Shown here: one piece after another, positions 15,662 through 22,657 of the stretch
How positions within the stretch are numbered: position 1 is the first letter of the stretch
How the letters are laid out: each line of letters begins with the position of its first letter
Assembly (NCBI GenBank): GCA_964353855.1
Contig: CAYGWX010000028.1
Span: forward strand, 1-26,224
Length of the DNA stretch: 26,224 bases
Reading direction: 5' to 3'
Source: CAYGWX01 sp964353855 [NCBI: uncultured bacterium]
GTDB lineage: Bacteria; Edwardsbacteria; CAYGWX01
Program-made: the position numbers and the translations under genes
The notes under the pieces: model-generated
Database searches by the model: none
Seen by the model: the letters and a program-made list of their open reading frames with translations, nothing else
What the model was told of the DNA's origin: nothing

Positions 15662-17031
15662 TGGCTCATACGCGCATTTTGATCGCCGATGACGAAGAGG
15701 TGATGCGGGATTCTCTGTCCGACTGGCTCCGCGAAGACGGCTATGACGTCATCGCCGTGGCCAGCGGCGCCGAGGCCGTGGAGAAGGTGAAGTCCGAGCC
15801 GTGGAGCGTGCTGATGGTGGACCTCAAGATGCCGGGGATGGACGGGATGGAGGTGGTCCGGCAGGTGAAGAAGATCTCCCCGGAGCTTCCGATCATCATG
15901 GTCACGGCCTACGCTACTGTGGATACGGCGGTCCAGGCCATGAAGGAGGGGGCTTACGACTATATCGCCAAGCCTTTCGATCCCGAGCAGGTAGGTCTGG
16001 CCATCCGCAAGATCATCGCACACCAGGAGCTTTTGGAGGAGAACGTAGCCCTCCGGCAGGCCCTCCGCAAACAGCACGAGCTCCAGAATCTGATCGGGAA
16101 GAGCCGGAAAATGCAAGAGATCATGGAGACCGTGCAGACCATCGCGGACTCCACCGCCAACGTCCTGATCAGCGGAGAGAGCGGAACCGGCAAGGAGGTG
16201 GTGGCCCGGGCCATCCATCGTTCCAGCCTGAGGAGGGAGAAACCCTTCATGGCCGTATCCTGCGCGGCCATCCCGGAGACCCTCCTGGAAAGCGAGCTCT
16301 TCGGCTACGAGAAAGGGGCCTTCACCGGGGCCACGGCCCAGAAGCGCGGCCGGTTAGAGCAGGCCGAGGACGGCACGTTCTTTTTCGATGAGATCGGGGA
16401 GATGAGCCTGAAGTCCCAGGTAGACCTCCTGCGGGTGCTTCAGGAAAGGGAATTCCGCCGGGTGGGAGGGGAGGCCCTAGTCCGACTCGAGGCCCGGGTC
16501 ATCTCGGCCACGAACAAGAACCTGAAGAAGCTCGTCCAGGAAGGGAAGTTCCGGGAGGATCTTTACTATCGGCTGAACGTGATCCCGATCCACATCCCTC
16601 CCCTCAGGGAGCGGAAGGAGGACATCCCCCTCCTGGCGTTGCATTTCCTGAAGAAGTACGCGGTCGAAAACGGGAAGCATTTGAACGATTTCTCTCCGGA
16701 AGCGATGGAGCTCCTCCTCAAGTACGACTGGCCCGGTAACGTGAGGGAGTTGGAGAATGCGGTGGAACGGGCGGTGATCGTGGCCGCGGGAAGCCTAGTT
16801 CACCTGGAGAACCTGACCGTGGAGGGCGGGGTGACGGCAAGGGGGGGTGCGGAAATTACCTCAATTTCCGGGTCCGCTACACTCGGGGATGTCGAGAAAG
16901 CTCATATTTTGAAAGTACTTAAAGCGAACGATTGGAATGTGAAAAAGTGCTCGGATATCCTCGGAATTGATCGGACAACACTGTATAAAAGAATGAAAGA
17001 ATACGGCGTTGCCAAAGAAAAGGAGCAGTGA
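15661..17031 (+). CDS. Sigma-54-dependent response regulator (NtrC family)
   Basis: A 456-residue regulator. The receiver domain (1-120) has acidic residues D10-D11 and phospho-acceptor D54 in MVDLKMPGMDG. The AAA+ domain has Walker A GESGTGKE at 172-179, the sigma-54 contact loop GAFTGA at 219-224 and Walker B FFFDEIGEM near 241-249. A Fis-type helix-turn-helix ends the protein (CSDILGIDRTTLYKRMKEYG). The frame extends 13 codons upstream, but I chose the ATG at 15661: it overlaps the amzA stop, GGAGGT lies in front, and the receiver fold starts there. It is the likely activator of the sigma-54 promoters at 1687 and 17250, with the sensor kinase at 13038 as phosphodonor. The 3' end is noticeably more AT-rich than the rest. 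Confidence 0.95.
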   Translation: MAHTRILIADDEEVMRDSLSDWLREDGYDVIAVASGAEAVEKVKSEPWSVLMVDLKMPGMDGMEVVRQVKKISPELPIIMVTAYATVDTAVQAMKEGAYDYIAKPFDPEQVGLAIRKIIAHQELLEENVALRQALRKQHELQNLIGKSRKMQEIMETVQTIADSTANVLISGESGTGKEVVARAIHRSSLRREKPFMAVSCAAIPETLLESELFGYEKGAFTGATAQKRGRLEQAEDGTFFFDEIGEMSLKSQVDLLRVLQEREFRRVGGEALVRLEARVISATNKNLKKLVQEGKFREDLYYRLNVIPIHIPPLRERKEDIPLLALHFLKKYAVENGKHLNDFSPEAMELLLKYDWPGNVRELENAVERAVIVAAGSLVHLENLTVEGGVTARGGAEITSISGSATLGDVEKAHILKVLKANDWNVKKCSDILGIDRTTLYKRMKEYGVAKEKEQ

Positions 17032-17049
17032 AGGATATAACTACAAACA

Positions 17050-17068
17050 ATGTTGTAATATACAACAT
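17050..17068. promoter_or_regulatory. Upstream dyad 1 (GTTG-N7-CAAC), candidate enhancer site
   Basis: ATGTTGTA and TACAACAT are perfect 8-bp inverted copies around ATA. The core GTTG-TAATATA-CAAC shares its pattern with the dyad at 17157. It lies about 180 bp upstream of the sigma-54 promoter, a usual distance for enhancer-binding protein sites. Confidence 0.55.
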
Positions 17069-17099
17069 CAATAACAAATTGATTTTAATAGACTTACAT

Positions 17100-17112
17100 G
17101 ATTTATTAAATC
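17100..17112. repeat. Perfect palindrome GATTTA-T-TAAATC
   Basis: A 13-base perfect palindrome between the two GTTG-N7-CAAC dyads. It differs from them in sequence and may be chance in AT-rich DNA or a site for another DNA-binding protein. Confidence 0.3.
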
Positions 17113-17156
17113 AAGTGTAGAAATACACATACAATCAAGTATTAATTTAACACACC

Positions 17157-17171
17157 GTTGATAATATCAAC
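17157..17171. promoter_or_regulatory. Upstream dyad 2 (GTTG-N7-CAAC), candidate enhancer site
   Basis: GTTGATA-A-TATCAAC is a perfect 7-bp inverted repeat. Its core GTTG-ATAATAT-CAAC has the same outer tetranucleotides and spacing as dyad 1. Dyad centres are 105 bp apart, ten helical turns, so both face the same side of the DNA. It lies about 80 bp upstream of the sigma-54 -24 element. Confidence 0.6.
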
Positions 17172-17249
17172 AAAATGATTTGTAATATATCTCATTGGAA
17201 TATAATGGCTTGCAAGAAATGAGCGGAAATCTCCTTTTTTCTTATAACT

Positions 17250-17265
17250 TGGCATGGTAATTGCT
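17250..17265 (+). promoter_or_regulatory. Sigma-54 (RpoN) -24/-12 promoter of the gcvH-like/hydGEF operon
   Basis: TGGCATGGTAATTGCT matches TGGCAC-N5-TTGCW at almost every position with exact spacing. Transcription would start near 17276, leaving a 53-base leader that ends in a strong AGAGGAGG before the ATG at 17329. Confidence 0.88.
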
Positions 17266-17328
17266 TCTTTATAGTGAGTGGAGTCGGAATGATAAACCCG
17301 AAAACATTCACAAGAGGAGGTAAGTAAG

Positions 17329-18237
17329 ATGTTAAGCAAAAGTAGTGCTCCCGAGTCGGGTGCGACGGCAAAGGGTGAAAAACAGTGCATCTGGGCCAAG
17401 GCAGGGGTTGTCTCCTACAGGGTCTGCACCTTGGAGTTCGACTGCACATCCTGCGAGTTCTCCCAGGCCATGCTGGATGGGACTTACAGCCAGGCTTCCG
17501 GGGACATGTTCGCGACCTTAAGGGCCCTTCCTCCGGAGAAACGCCAGTGCCGGTACATGCTCACCGGGGACGTAGCCTATAAGATCTGCCCGAGGAACTA
17601 CGAATGCTTCCACTGCGAGGTGGACCAGCGGATGCAGGACGCGATCGCGGATCATCCCTTCACCCAGCAGCGCCTGACCCAGGCCAAACGTCGCAAGACC
17701 GTGAAGGAGTTCCCCATGCCCAGCGACCTTTCCTTCCACCAGGGCCATACTTGGGTGCGGCAGGAGAAGGACGGGACCGTGACCGTGGGCGCGGACAGCT
17801 TCGCAGAGAAGCTCCTCGGGGAGCTGGAGGACGTGATCCTTCCCGAAGTCGGGAAGTTCGTCTGGCAGGGTGAACAGGCTTTCGCGGTCAAGCAGAGCGG
17901 GCGCCTCGGTCGGATGGCCTCGCCGGTGACCGGAAAGGTCGTGGCTATGAACCGGGGAGCGGACAAGTCCGGCAAGGACCCCTACGGAACGGGCTGGCTC
18001 TTCAAGGTGGAGCCCTCCAAGCTGGACGAAGATCAGAAGGCTCTGATAAAGGGGGCCAAGGCTCAGGAGTGGATGGACGGGGAGCGGGATCGCTTCCTGG
18101 ACCGCTTCTCCACGGTCTCAGTGGCCGGGACGCCTACCATGAATGACGGCGGAGCGATCACACCAGGGATCGCGGGACGGTTCGGCGAGGCGGAGTGGAA
18201 CTACTTCGTGGACCTCTTCCTGACGGTCAAGAAATAG
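17329..18237 (+). CDS. GcvH-like lipoyl-domain protein with twin N-terminal CX12CX5CX2C motifs
   Basis: A 302-residue protein with three parts. Residues 20-42 and 74-96 are two copies of one motif, C-x12-C-x5-C-x2-C (C20, C33, C39, C42; C74, C87, C93, C96). Each includes a V-x-Y-[KR]-[VI]-C core and an F/V-[SD]-Q tail, and could bind an iron-sulfur cluster or zinc. Residues about 130-260 are a glycine-cleavage H-protein fold: HTWV, VGADSFAEKLLGELEDVILPEVG, then K188 in AVKQSG at the position of the lipoylated lysine, then SPVTGKVVAMN. The C-terminal 40 residues are unassigned. It is the first gene of the sigma-54-driven operon with hydG, hydE and hydF. Lipoyl-H-protein has been implicated in supplying the H-cluster bridging ligand, so a dedicated role in HydEFG maturation is plausible. 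No gcvT or gcvP is nearby. Confidence 0.85.
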   Translation: MLSKSSAPESGATAKGEKQCIWAKAGVVSYRVCTLEFDCTSCEFSQAMLDGTYSQASGDMFATLRALPPEKRQCRYMLTGDVAYKICPRNYECFHCEVDQRMQDAIADHPFTQQRLTQAKRRKTVKEFPMPSDLSFHQGHTWVRQEKDGTVTVGADSFAEKLLGELEDVILPEVGKFVWQGEQAFAVKQSGRLGRMASPVTGKVVAMNRGADKSGKDPYGTGWLFKVEPSKLDEDQKALIKGAKAQEWMDGERDRFLDRFSTVSVAGTPTMNDGGAITPGIAGRFGEAEWNYFVDLFLTVKK

Positions 18238-18336
18238 GGGGTGGGGTAAGCGCAGACCTGGTTTCATAGGTTCGATGTAGACGGGATTCTGGAGAGGGTA
18301 AGGCGAGGTACCCCCAAGGGGCCCTCGCTTTATCTT

Positions 18337-19620
18337 TTGGATAAGGCGAAACAGTTGGCTGGCCTCACCCTGGAGGAGGCCGCCCTCCTTCTCATGGATC
18401 CCGACCCGGAACCCGTTTACGAGGCCGCCCGGGAAGTTAAAGAGAAGGTCTATGGAAAACGCTTGGTCCTGTTCGCTCCCCTTTATCTCTCCAACCGCTG
18501 CGCGAACAACTGTCTTTACTGTGGGTTCCGCAGGGATAACAACGACCTTCCAAGGAAAACGCTTACCTTGGATGAGGTCGCTCGGGAGACCGAGGCGCTC
18601 ATCAAGCAAGGACACAAGCGCTTGCTTTTGGTCGCCGGGGAAGGGCAGGGAGGTGACCTGGACTACCTCGAAAAAGCCATCTCCACTGTTTATGCGACCA
18701 AGCCAGAGCATGGGGAGATCCGCAGGGTCAATGTCAATGTGGCCCCCCTTCCGCTCGATGGTTTCAGGCGGCTCAAAGAAGCGAAAATCGGGACCTACCA
18801 GCTTTTCCATGAGACCTACCACCATCTCACCTATGAGCGGATGCATCCTTCAGGCCCTAAGAGCGACTACGATTGGAGAATTACAGGGATGGACCGGGCC
18901 ATGCAGGCCGGGATCGAAGACGTGGGGATCGGCGCCCTGTTTGGTCTCTATGGCTACCGCTATGAGGTTCTCGCCCTCATAGCCCACGCTAAGCACCTCG
19001 AGGAGGTCTTCGGGGCTGGGCCGCACACGATCTCTGTTCCGCGGTTTAAGCCGGCACACGGGGCATGTTTTGCCGAGGCTCCTTATCCGGTCAAGGATGA
19101 CGACCTGATGCGGATCGTGGCCGTTCTTAGGCTTGCCGTTCCTTACACCGGGATCATCCTCTCTACCCGTGAGCCAGCCGCACTCAGGGGGAAGCTTTTC
19201 GATCTGGGCGTTTCTCAGATCTCCGCGGGGTCCAGGACGGACGTGGGAGGGTACGCTTTAGAGAAGGAAGGGGAGGGGCAGTTCGAGGTTGATGATCATC
19301 GCTCCCTGGATCAGGTGATCTGCGACCTCTGCGAGAAGGACGGCCTGCCGAGCTTCTGCACGGCCTGCTACCGCAGGGGCAGGACCGGGGAGAGGTTTAT
19401 GGATCTCGCTAAGCCTGGTGAGATAGGCGATCTTTGCCTTCCGAATGCCATTCTAACCTTCGAGGAGTACCTCCTGGACTATGCCTCGGAGGGGACCAGG
19501 GGAAAGGGCGAGCAAGTGATATCGCGGCATCTTCGTGAAATAGGCTCACCGGTTCTGCTCGAAGAAACGCAAACACGGCTGGCGCGTTTAACGGCTGGCG
19601 AGCGAGACCTTTATTTTTAA
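18337..19620 (+). CDS. hydG: HydG, [FeFe]-hydrogenase maturase (radical SAM tyrosine lyase)
   Basis: HydG splits tyrosine to make the CO and CN ligands of the H-cluster as an Fe(CO)2(CN) synthon. From the TTG at 18337 it is 427 residues. The radical SAM cluster is C55-x3-C59-x2-C62 (CANNCLYC). The C-terminal auxiliary-cluster motif FCTACYRRGRTGERFM with a Cys 22 residues after the second (DLC) is specific to HydG. Family proteins are about 460-480 residues, and similarity continues upstream of the TTG (GILERVRRGTPKG) to an in-frame TAA at 18247-18249. There is no ATG, GTG or TTG in that stretch. The real start is therefore uncertain: TTG 18337 with a shortened N-terminus, a rare codon such as ATT 18286 or CTG 18289, or a base error near 18275. 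Confidence 0.9.
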   Translation: MDKAKQLAGLTLEEAALLLMDPDPEPVYEAAREVKEKVYGKRLVLFAPLYLSNRCANNCLYCGFRRDNNDLPRKTLTLDEVARETEALIKQGHKRLLLVAGEGQGGDLDYLEKAISTVYATKPEHGEIRRVNVNVAPLPLDGFRRLKEAKIGTYQLFHETYHHLTYERMHPSGPKSDYDWRITGMDRAMQAGIEDVGIGALFGLYGYRYEVLALIAHAKHLEEVFGAGPHTISVPRFKPAHGACFAEAPYPVKDDDLMRIVAVLRLAVPYTGIILSTREPAALRGKLFDLGVSQISAGSRTDVGGYALEKEGEGQFEVDDHRSLDQVICDLCEKDGLPSFCTACYRRGRTGERFMDLAKPGEIGDLCLPNAILTFEEYLLDYASEGTRGKGEQVISRHLREIGSPVLLEETQTRLARLTAGERDLYF

Positions 19621-19632
19621 AAGTTGCCATAA

Positions 19633-19667
19633 TCTCAAATCCAAAGTCTAAAACCCAAAGTTAAAAG
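19633..19667 (+). repeat. Five degenerate 7-bp tandem units between hydG and hydE
   Basis: The units are TCTCAAA, TCCAAAG, TCTAAAA, CCCAAAG and TTAAAAG in direct succession, following roughly YYYNAAR. The array ends 2 bases before the hydE ATG and occupies the place of a Shine-Dalgarno. Short AT-rich heptad arrays of this kind occur as intergenic microsatellite-like elements. Confidence 0.55.
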
Positions 19668-19669
19668 CG

Positions 19670-20674
19670 ATGTGGACCAAAGCGACGATCGAGGACCTGC
19701 TGTTCGGGACTCCGGACGAGCTCCTGTTCCGGGAAGCGGATCGCGTCCGGCAGGAGGTCTGCGGGGACGAGGTGCACCTCCGAGGTATCCTGGAGTTCTC
19801 CAACCACTGCAGGAAAAATTGCCTCTATTGCGGTCTCCGCCGGGACAACCGAAGCCTTCCAAGATACCGCATGCTTCCCGAGGAGATCGTGGCTCTTGCT
19901 GCGAAGGCCGCCGGGGATGGGATGAGGACCATTATACTGCAAAGCGGCGAGGACCTGTGGTTTACCAAGGATAGGGTAGTCGCCATCATCCGGGGGATCA
20001 AGGAAAGGGCTGTTTGCGCCATCACCCTTTCCCTCGGGGAAAGGGGAGAGAGGGAATTGCGGGAGTGGAAGGAGGCCGGTGCGGACCGCTACCTCTTGAA
20101 GCACGAGACCGCCAATCCCAGGCTCTTCAGCAGTCTCTGTCCTGAGGCAACCCTGGAGGAACGCCTGGGATGCCTGCGCTTACTGAAGTCGTTGGGCTAT
20201 CAGGCGGGCTCTGGCATCTTGGCCGGGCTTCCTGGACAGAGGCCGGAGGATTATGTCGAGGACCTCTTGTTACTGCAGTCTCTGGACGTGGACATGGCGG
20301 GGATCGGCCCTTTCATCCCGCATCCCGAGACGCCATTGGGCCACGAGCGCGGAGGCGATGCCCGGGATGCCCTCCGGTTGATCGCAGTGGCCCGTATCGT
20401 GCTTCGCGAAGTCCACATTCCTGCGACCACGGCCTTGGGGACTGTGGAGAGGGAAGGGCGTGAGAAGGGGCTCAGGGTCGGGGCAAACGTGGTCATGGCC
20501 TGCCTGACGCCTTTGAGATACCGGGAGAAATACCAGGTCTATCCCAACCGCATCTGCGTTCTGGAGAGCTCCGAGCGGTGTCCAGAGTGTTTGAAACAGC
20601 GAATAACAAACTTGGGCCGAAAGGTCAGTCAGGATTTCGGCCACAGCCTGAAAGGAGAACGCCATGCTGCCTAA
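19670..20674 (+). CDS. hydE: HydE, [FeFe]-hydrogenase maturase (radical SAM)
   Basis: A 334-residue radical SAM protein. Residues 38-65 contain LRGILEFSNHCRKNCLYCGLRRDN, whose C47-x3-C51-x2-C54 binds the SAM cluster and whose context is diagnostic of HydE over BioB or PylB. HydE acts after HydG, converting its iron synthon towards the diiron precursor. The start lacks a clear Shine-Dalgarno because the heptad repeat abuts it. The reading frame overlaps hydF by 11 bases, so the two are translationally coupled. CPECLKQR near the C-terminus could add a second metal site; this pair is not part of the core fold. Confidence 0.94.
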   Translation: MWTKATIEDLLFGTPDELLFREADRVRQEVCGDEVHLRGILEFSNHCRKNCLYCGLRRDNRSLPRYRMLPEEIVALAAKAAGDGMRTIILQSGEDLWFTKDRVVAIIRGIKERAVCAITLSLGERGERELREWKEAGADRYLLKHETANPRLFSSLCPEATLEERLGCLRLLKSLGYQAGSGILAGLPGQRPEDYVEDLLLLQSLDVDMAGIGPFIPHPETPLGHERGGDARDALRLIAVARIVLREVHIPATTALGTVEREGREKGLRVGANVVMACLTPLRYREKYQVYPNRICVLESSERCPECLKQRITNLGRKVSQDFGHSLKGERHAA

Positions 20675-21833
20675 GAGTGAACGACCGCACGTCGTTATTA
20701 TAGGTCGGAGGAACGCGGGGAAATCCAGCCTCCTGAACGCCCTTTGCGGGCAGAACGCGGCCCTGGTTTCCGAGATTCCAGGGACCACCACGGACCCGGT
20801 TTACAAGACCTTTGAGCTTTTCGGGGTCGGCCCCGTCGTGCTGGTGGATACTGGAGGCCTGGATGACGGAGGGGCTCTGGGCAGTTTAAGGGCTCACAAA
20901 GCCAGGGCGACGATCAGGAAGGCAGATTTGGCCCTTTTAACCGTTGATCTTTTTTTAGGATATGGTGATGAGGAAAGGGAGATCGAGAATCACCTAATGG
21001 AATGCGAAGTTCCCTTTCTCCGGGTGGCTACTAAAACCGACCTCGATGGGGATGCCCTGGACGTTCCAGCCGGTCTCCGGGTGAGCAGTGTAACCGGGGC
21101 CGGGATTAAGGAATTGACCCGCGAACTCGCCTCCCGGTTGAATCGAGATGACGAGAGATGGATTGTGAAAGACTTGATAAAACCTGAAGCCCTCGTGGCC
21201 CTGGTGGTCGCTTTCGATCGGGCAGCGCCCTCCGGCCGTCTCAAAGCCCTTCAATCCCAGGTTTTGAGGGAGATCGTTGATGCCGGCGCTCTCGGCGTGG
21301 TCGTTGGGCCCGAGGAACTGCCAAACCTGCAGAAGCGTTTTGTTAAATGGCCGGACTTGGTCATTTGTGATTCACAGGTCCTCAAGGAAACCCTCTTGAT
21401 CCTCCCGGAGGAGGTAACTCTGACCACCTTCTCCATTCTCGTGGGGAGATACAAGGGGGATATCGACACCTTCTTCTCCGGCGTGGAGAGCGTTAAAAAC
21501 TTAAGGGAAGGCGACCGGGTCCTGATCGCCGAGGCCTGTAGTCACCAGCCCTTAGAGGAGGAGATCGCCCGGACCGCCATCCCCAGGAAGCTCGATCACT
21601 TCGTAGAAGGGAATTTGAATTACGCCTGGTCCCAGGGTGGAGACTTTCCCTCCGACCTCCGAGGGTTTTCTTTGATTGTCCACTGCGGGGGGTGCATGAT
21701 CACCAGACAGGAAATGCATGCCCGACAGGCCGAAGCTAAAAAGGCCGATATTCCGATGGTCAATTTCGGGGTCCTCCTCGCCCATTTCGCTGGATCTTTG
21801 GACAGGACCACTGCCTGTTTCAAGAAAGGTTAG
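20664..21833 (+). CDS. hydF: HydF, GTPase scaffold for [FeFe]-hydrogenase maturation
   Basis: A 389-residue protein. The N-terminal GTPase has P-loop GRRNAGKS at 14-21, GTTTDP, the DTGG switch and TKTD. The C-terminal cluster domain has the HydF ligands C292-x-H294 and H340-C341-x2-C344 (CSH...HCGGC) with the expected 45-residue spacing. HydF carries the diiron precursor and delivers it to the hydrogenase-fold protein. AAAGGAGAA precedes the ATG inside the hydE 3' end. No catalytic [FeFe] hydrogenase is present in the window, so the recipient visible here is the sensor kinase at 13038. Confidence 0.95.
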   Translation: MLPKSERPHVVIIGRRNAGKSSLLNALCGQNAALVSEIPGTTTDPVYKTFELFGVGPVVLVDTGGLDDGGALGSLRAHKARATIRKADLALLTVDLFLGYGDEEREIENHLMECEVPFLRVATKTDLDGDALDVPAGLRVSSVTGAGIKELTRELASRLNRDDERWIVKDLIKPEALVALVVAFDRAAPSGRLKALQSQVLREIVDAGALGVVVGPEELPNLQKRFVKWPDLVICDSQVLKETLLILPEEVTLTTFSILVGRYKGDIDTFFSGVESVKNLREGDRVLIAEACSHQPLEEEIARTAIPRKLDHFVEGNLNYAWSQGGDFPSDLRGFSLIVHCGGCMITRQEMHARQAEAKKADIPMVNFGVLLAHFAGSLDRTTACFKKG

Positions 21834-21857
21834 GCGCCGTTACGGGTGAGGTGACCC

Positions 21858-22199
21858 TTGCATGAAATGGGGATCGCTCAGGCCCTCCTGGAACAGGCCC
21901 TGATGGCCGCCGAGGCCAACGGGATCTCCCGCATCGCGAGACTGCATGTAAAGGTCGGCGCTTTCTCCAACGTGGTGGAGGACGCCCTGCGGTTTTCCTT
22001 TGAGGTCGCCAGCCAGGAAACAAAGGCCGATGGCGCTACCCTGGAGGTGGACAATATCCCGCTTACTGCACGCTGCTCGTACTGCGGAAAAACATCTGAG
22101 ATAGAGCCCATTCTCTTCCAATGCCCCTCCTGCGGCAGCCGAAGCGTAGACATCCTCACCGGTCAGGAGCTCACCCTCGAGGCCATCGAAGGGGAATAA
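21858..22199 (+). CDS. hypA: HypA, nickel-delivery protein for [NiFe]-hydrogenase
   Basis: A 113-residue protein with the HypA nickel site MHE at the N-terminus and a zinc site of two CxxC pairs (CSYC, CPSC). I chose the TTG start at 21858 because it yields Met-His2-Glu3, the nickel-binding N-terminus. The ATG three codons later would lose His2. GAGGTGA lies in front with good spacing. HypA passes nickel to the large-subunit precursor, here presumably MvhA. It follows hydF by 24 bases, so the [FeFe] and [NiFe] maturation genes appear to share the sigma-54 transcript. Confidence 0.94.
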   Translation: MHEMGIAQALLEQALMAAEANGISRIARLHVKVGAFSNVVEDALRFSFEVASQETKADGATLEVDNIPLTARCSYCGKTSEIEPILFQCPSCGSRSVDILTGQELTLEAIEGE

Positions 22200-22657
22200 G
22201 CCGGACTTCTTTTTCCTCTCTAAGAGCCCTGAATCGGGCCACTCTGAGCAGCAGTGATTAGCTGGACTTATACTGGGTGCAAAAAGGGAGGAACTGTAGA
22301 GGGGGAAAAGATCGAGTGAAATAACCCACCACAACCTATAGGGGTAGGCATACGTGAAATGGGGTTGAGAGGGCGTGTACTGGGCGTGATGTAGTCGTGA
22401 AGTGGTCGGAAACCCCTTGAGATTTTGGAGCTATTTCGGCCCTCCAACTTTTTAAGGTTTTTTGGTTAAACAGACATAACAGAGGGTTTGTGGCCCTGCT
22501 TACGAAACAACGTACAAATGACCACAATATATAGTATGAGTAACCATAGGTTTATGCCAAACCCTCTTCTTGAAAAAATCAGGAAGAGCCTGAACTGGAA
22601 GGCTTAGAAAGGAAGCATCTCCTCGTTTTATACCCTAAGAATGAAAGCAGAGAAAAC
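22200..22657. other. Non-coding gap of 458 bp between hypA and hypB
   Basis: I see no convincing gene here. A weak stem-loop with a bulge (GCCC-tgaatc-GGGC, flanked by AGA/TCT) lies near 22223-22245, without a T-run. GGGGTT at 22361-22366 and AACCCC at 22411-22416 could pair over a 50-base span. The 3' part (22430-22560) is AT-rich. A 17-codon frame at 22554-22607 is too short to support. The gap breaks an otherwise tight hyp cluster, so it may hold a promoter for hypBF or the remains of an insertion, but I could not find a clear -35/-10 or -24/-12 element. Confidence 0.6.

Noticed and set aside
22336-22527. 63-codon minus-strand open frame in the hypA-hypB gap
   Set aside because: No motif, no convincing ribosome site and no supporting context.
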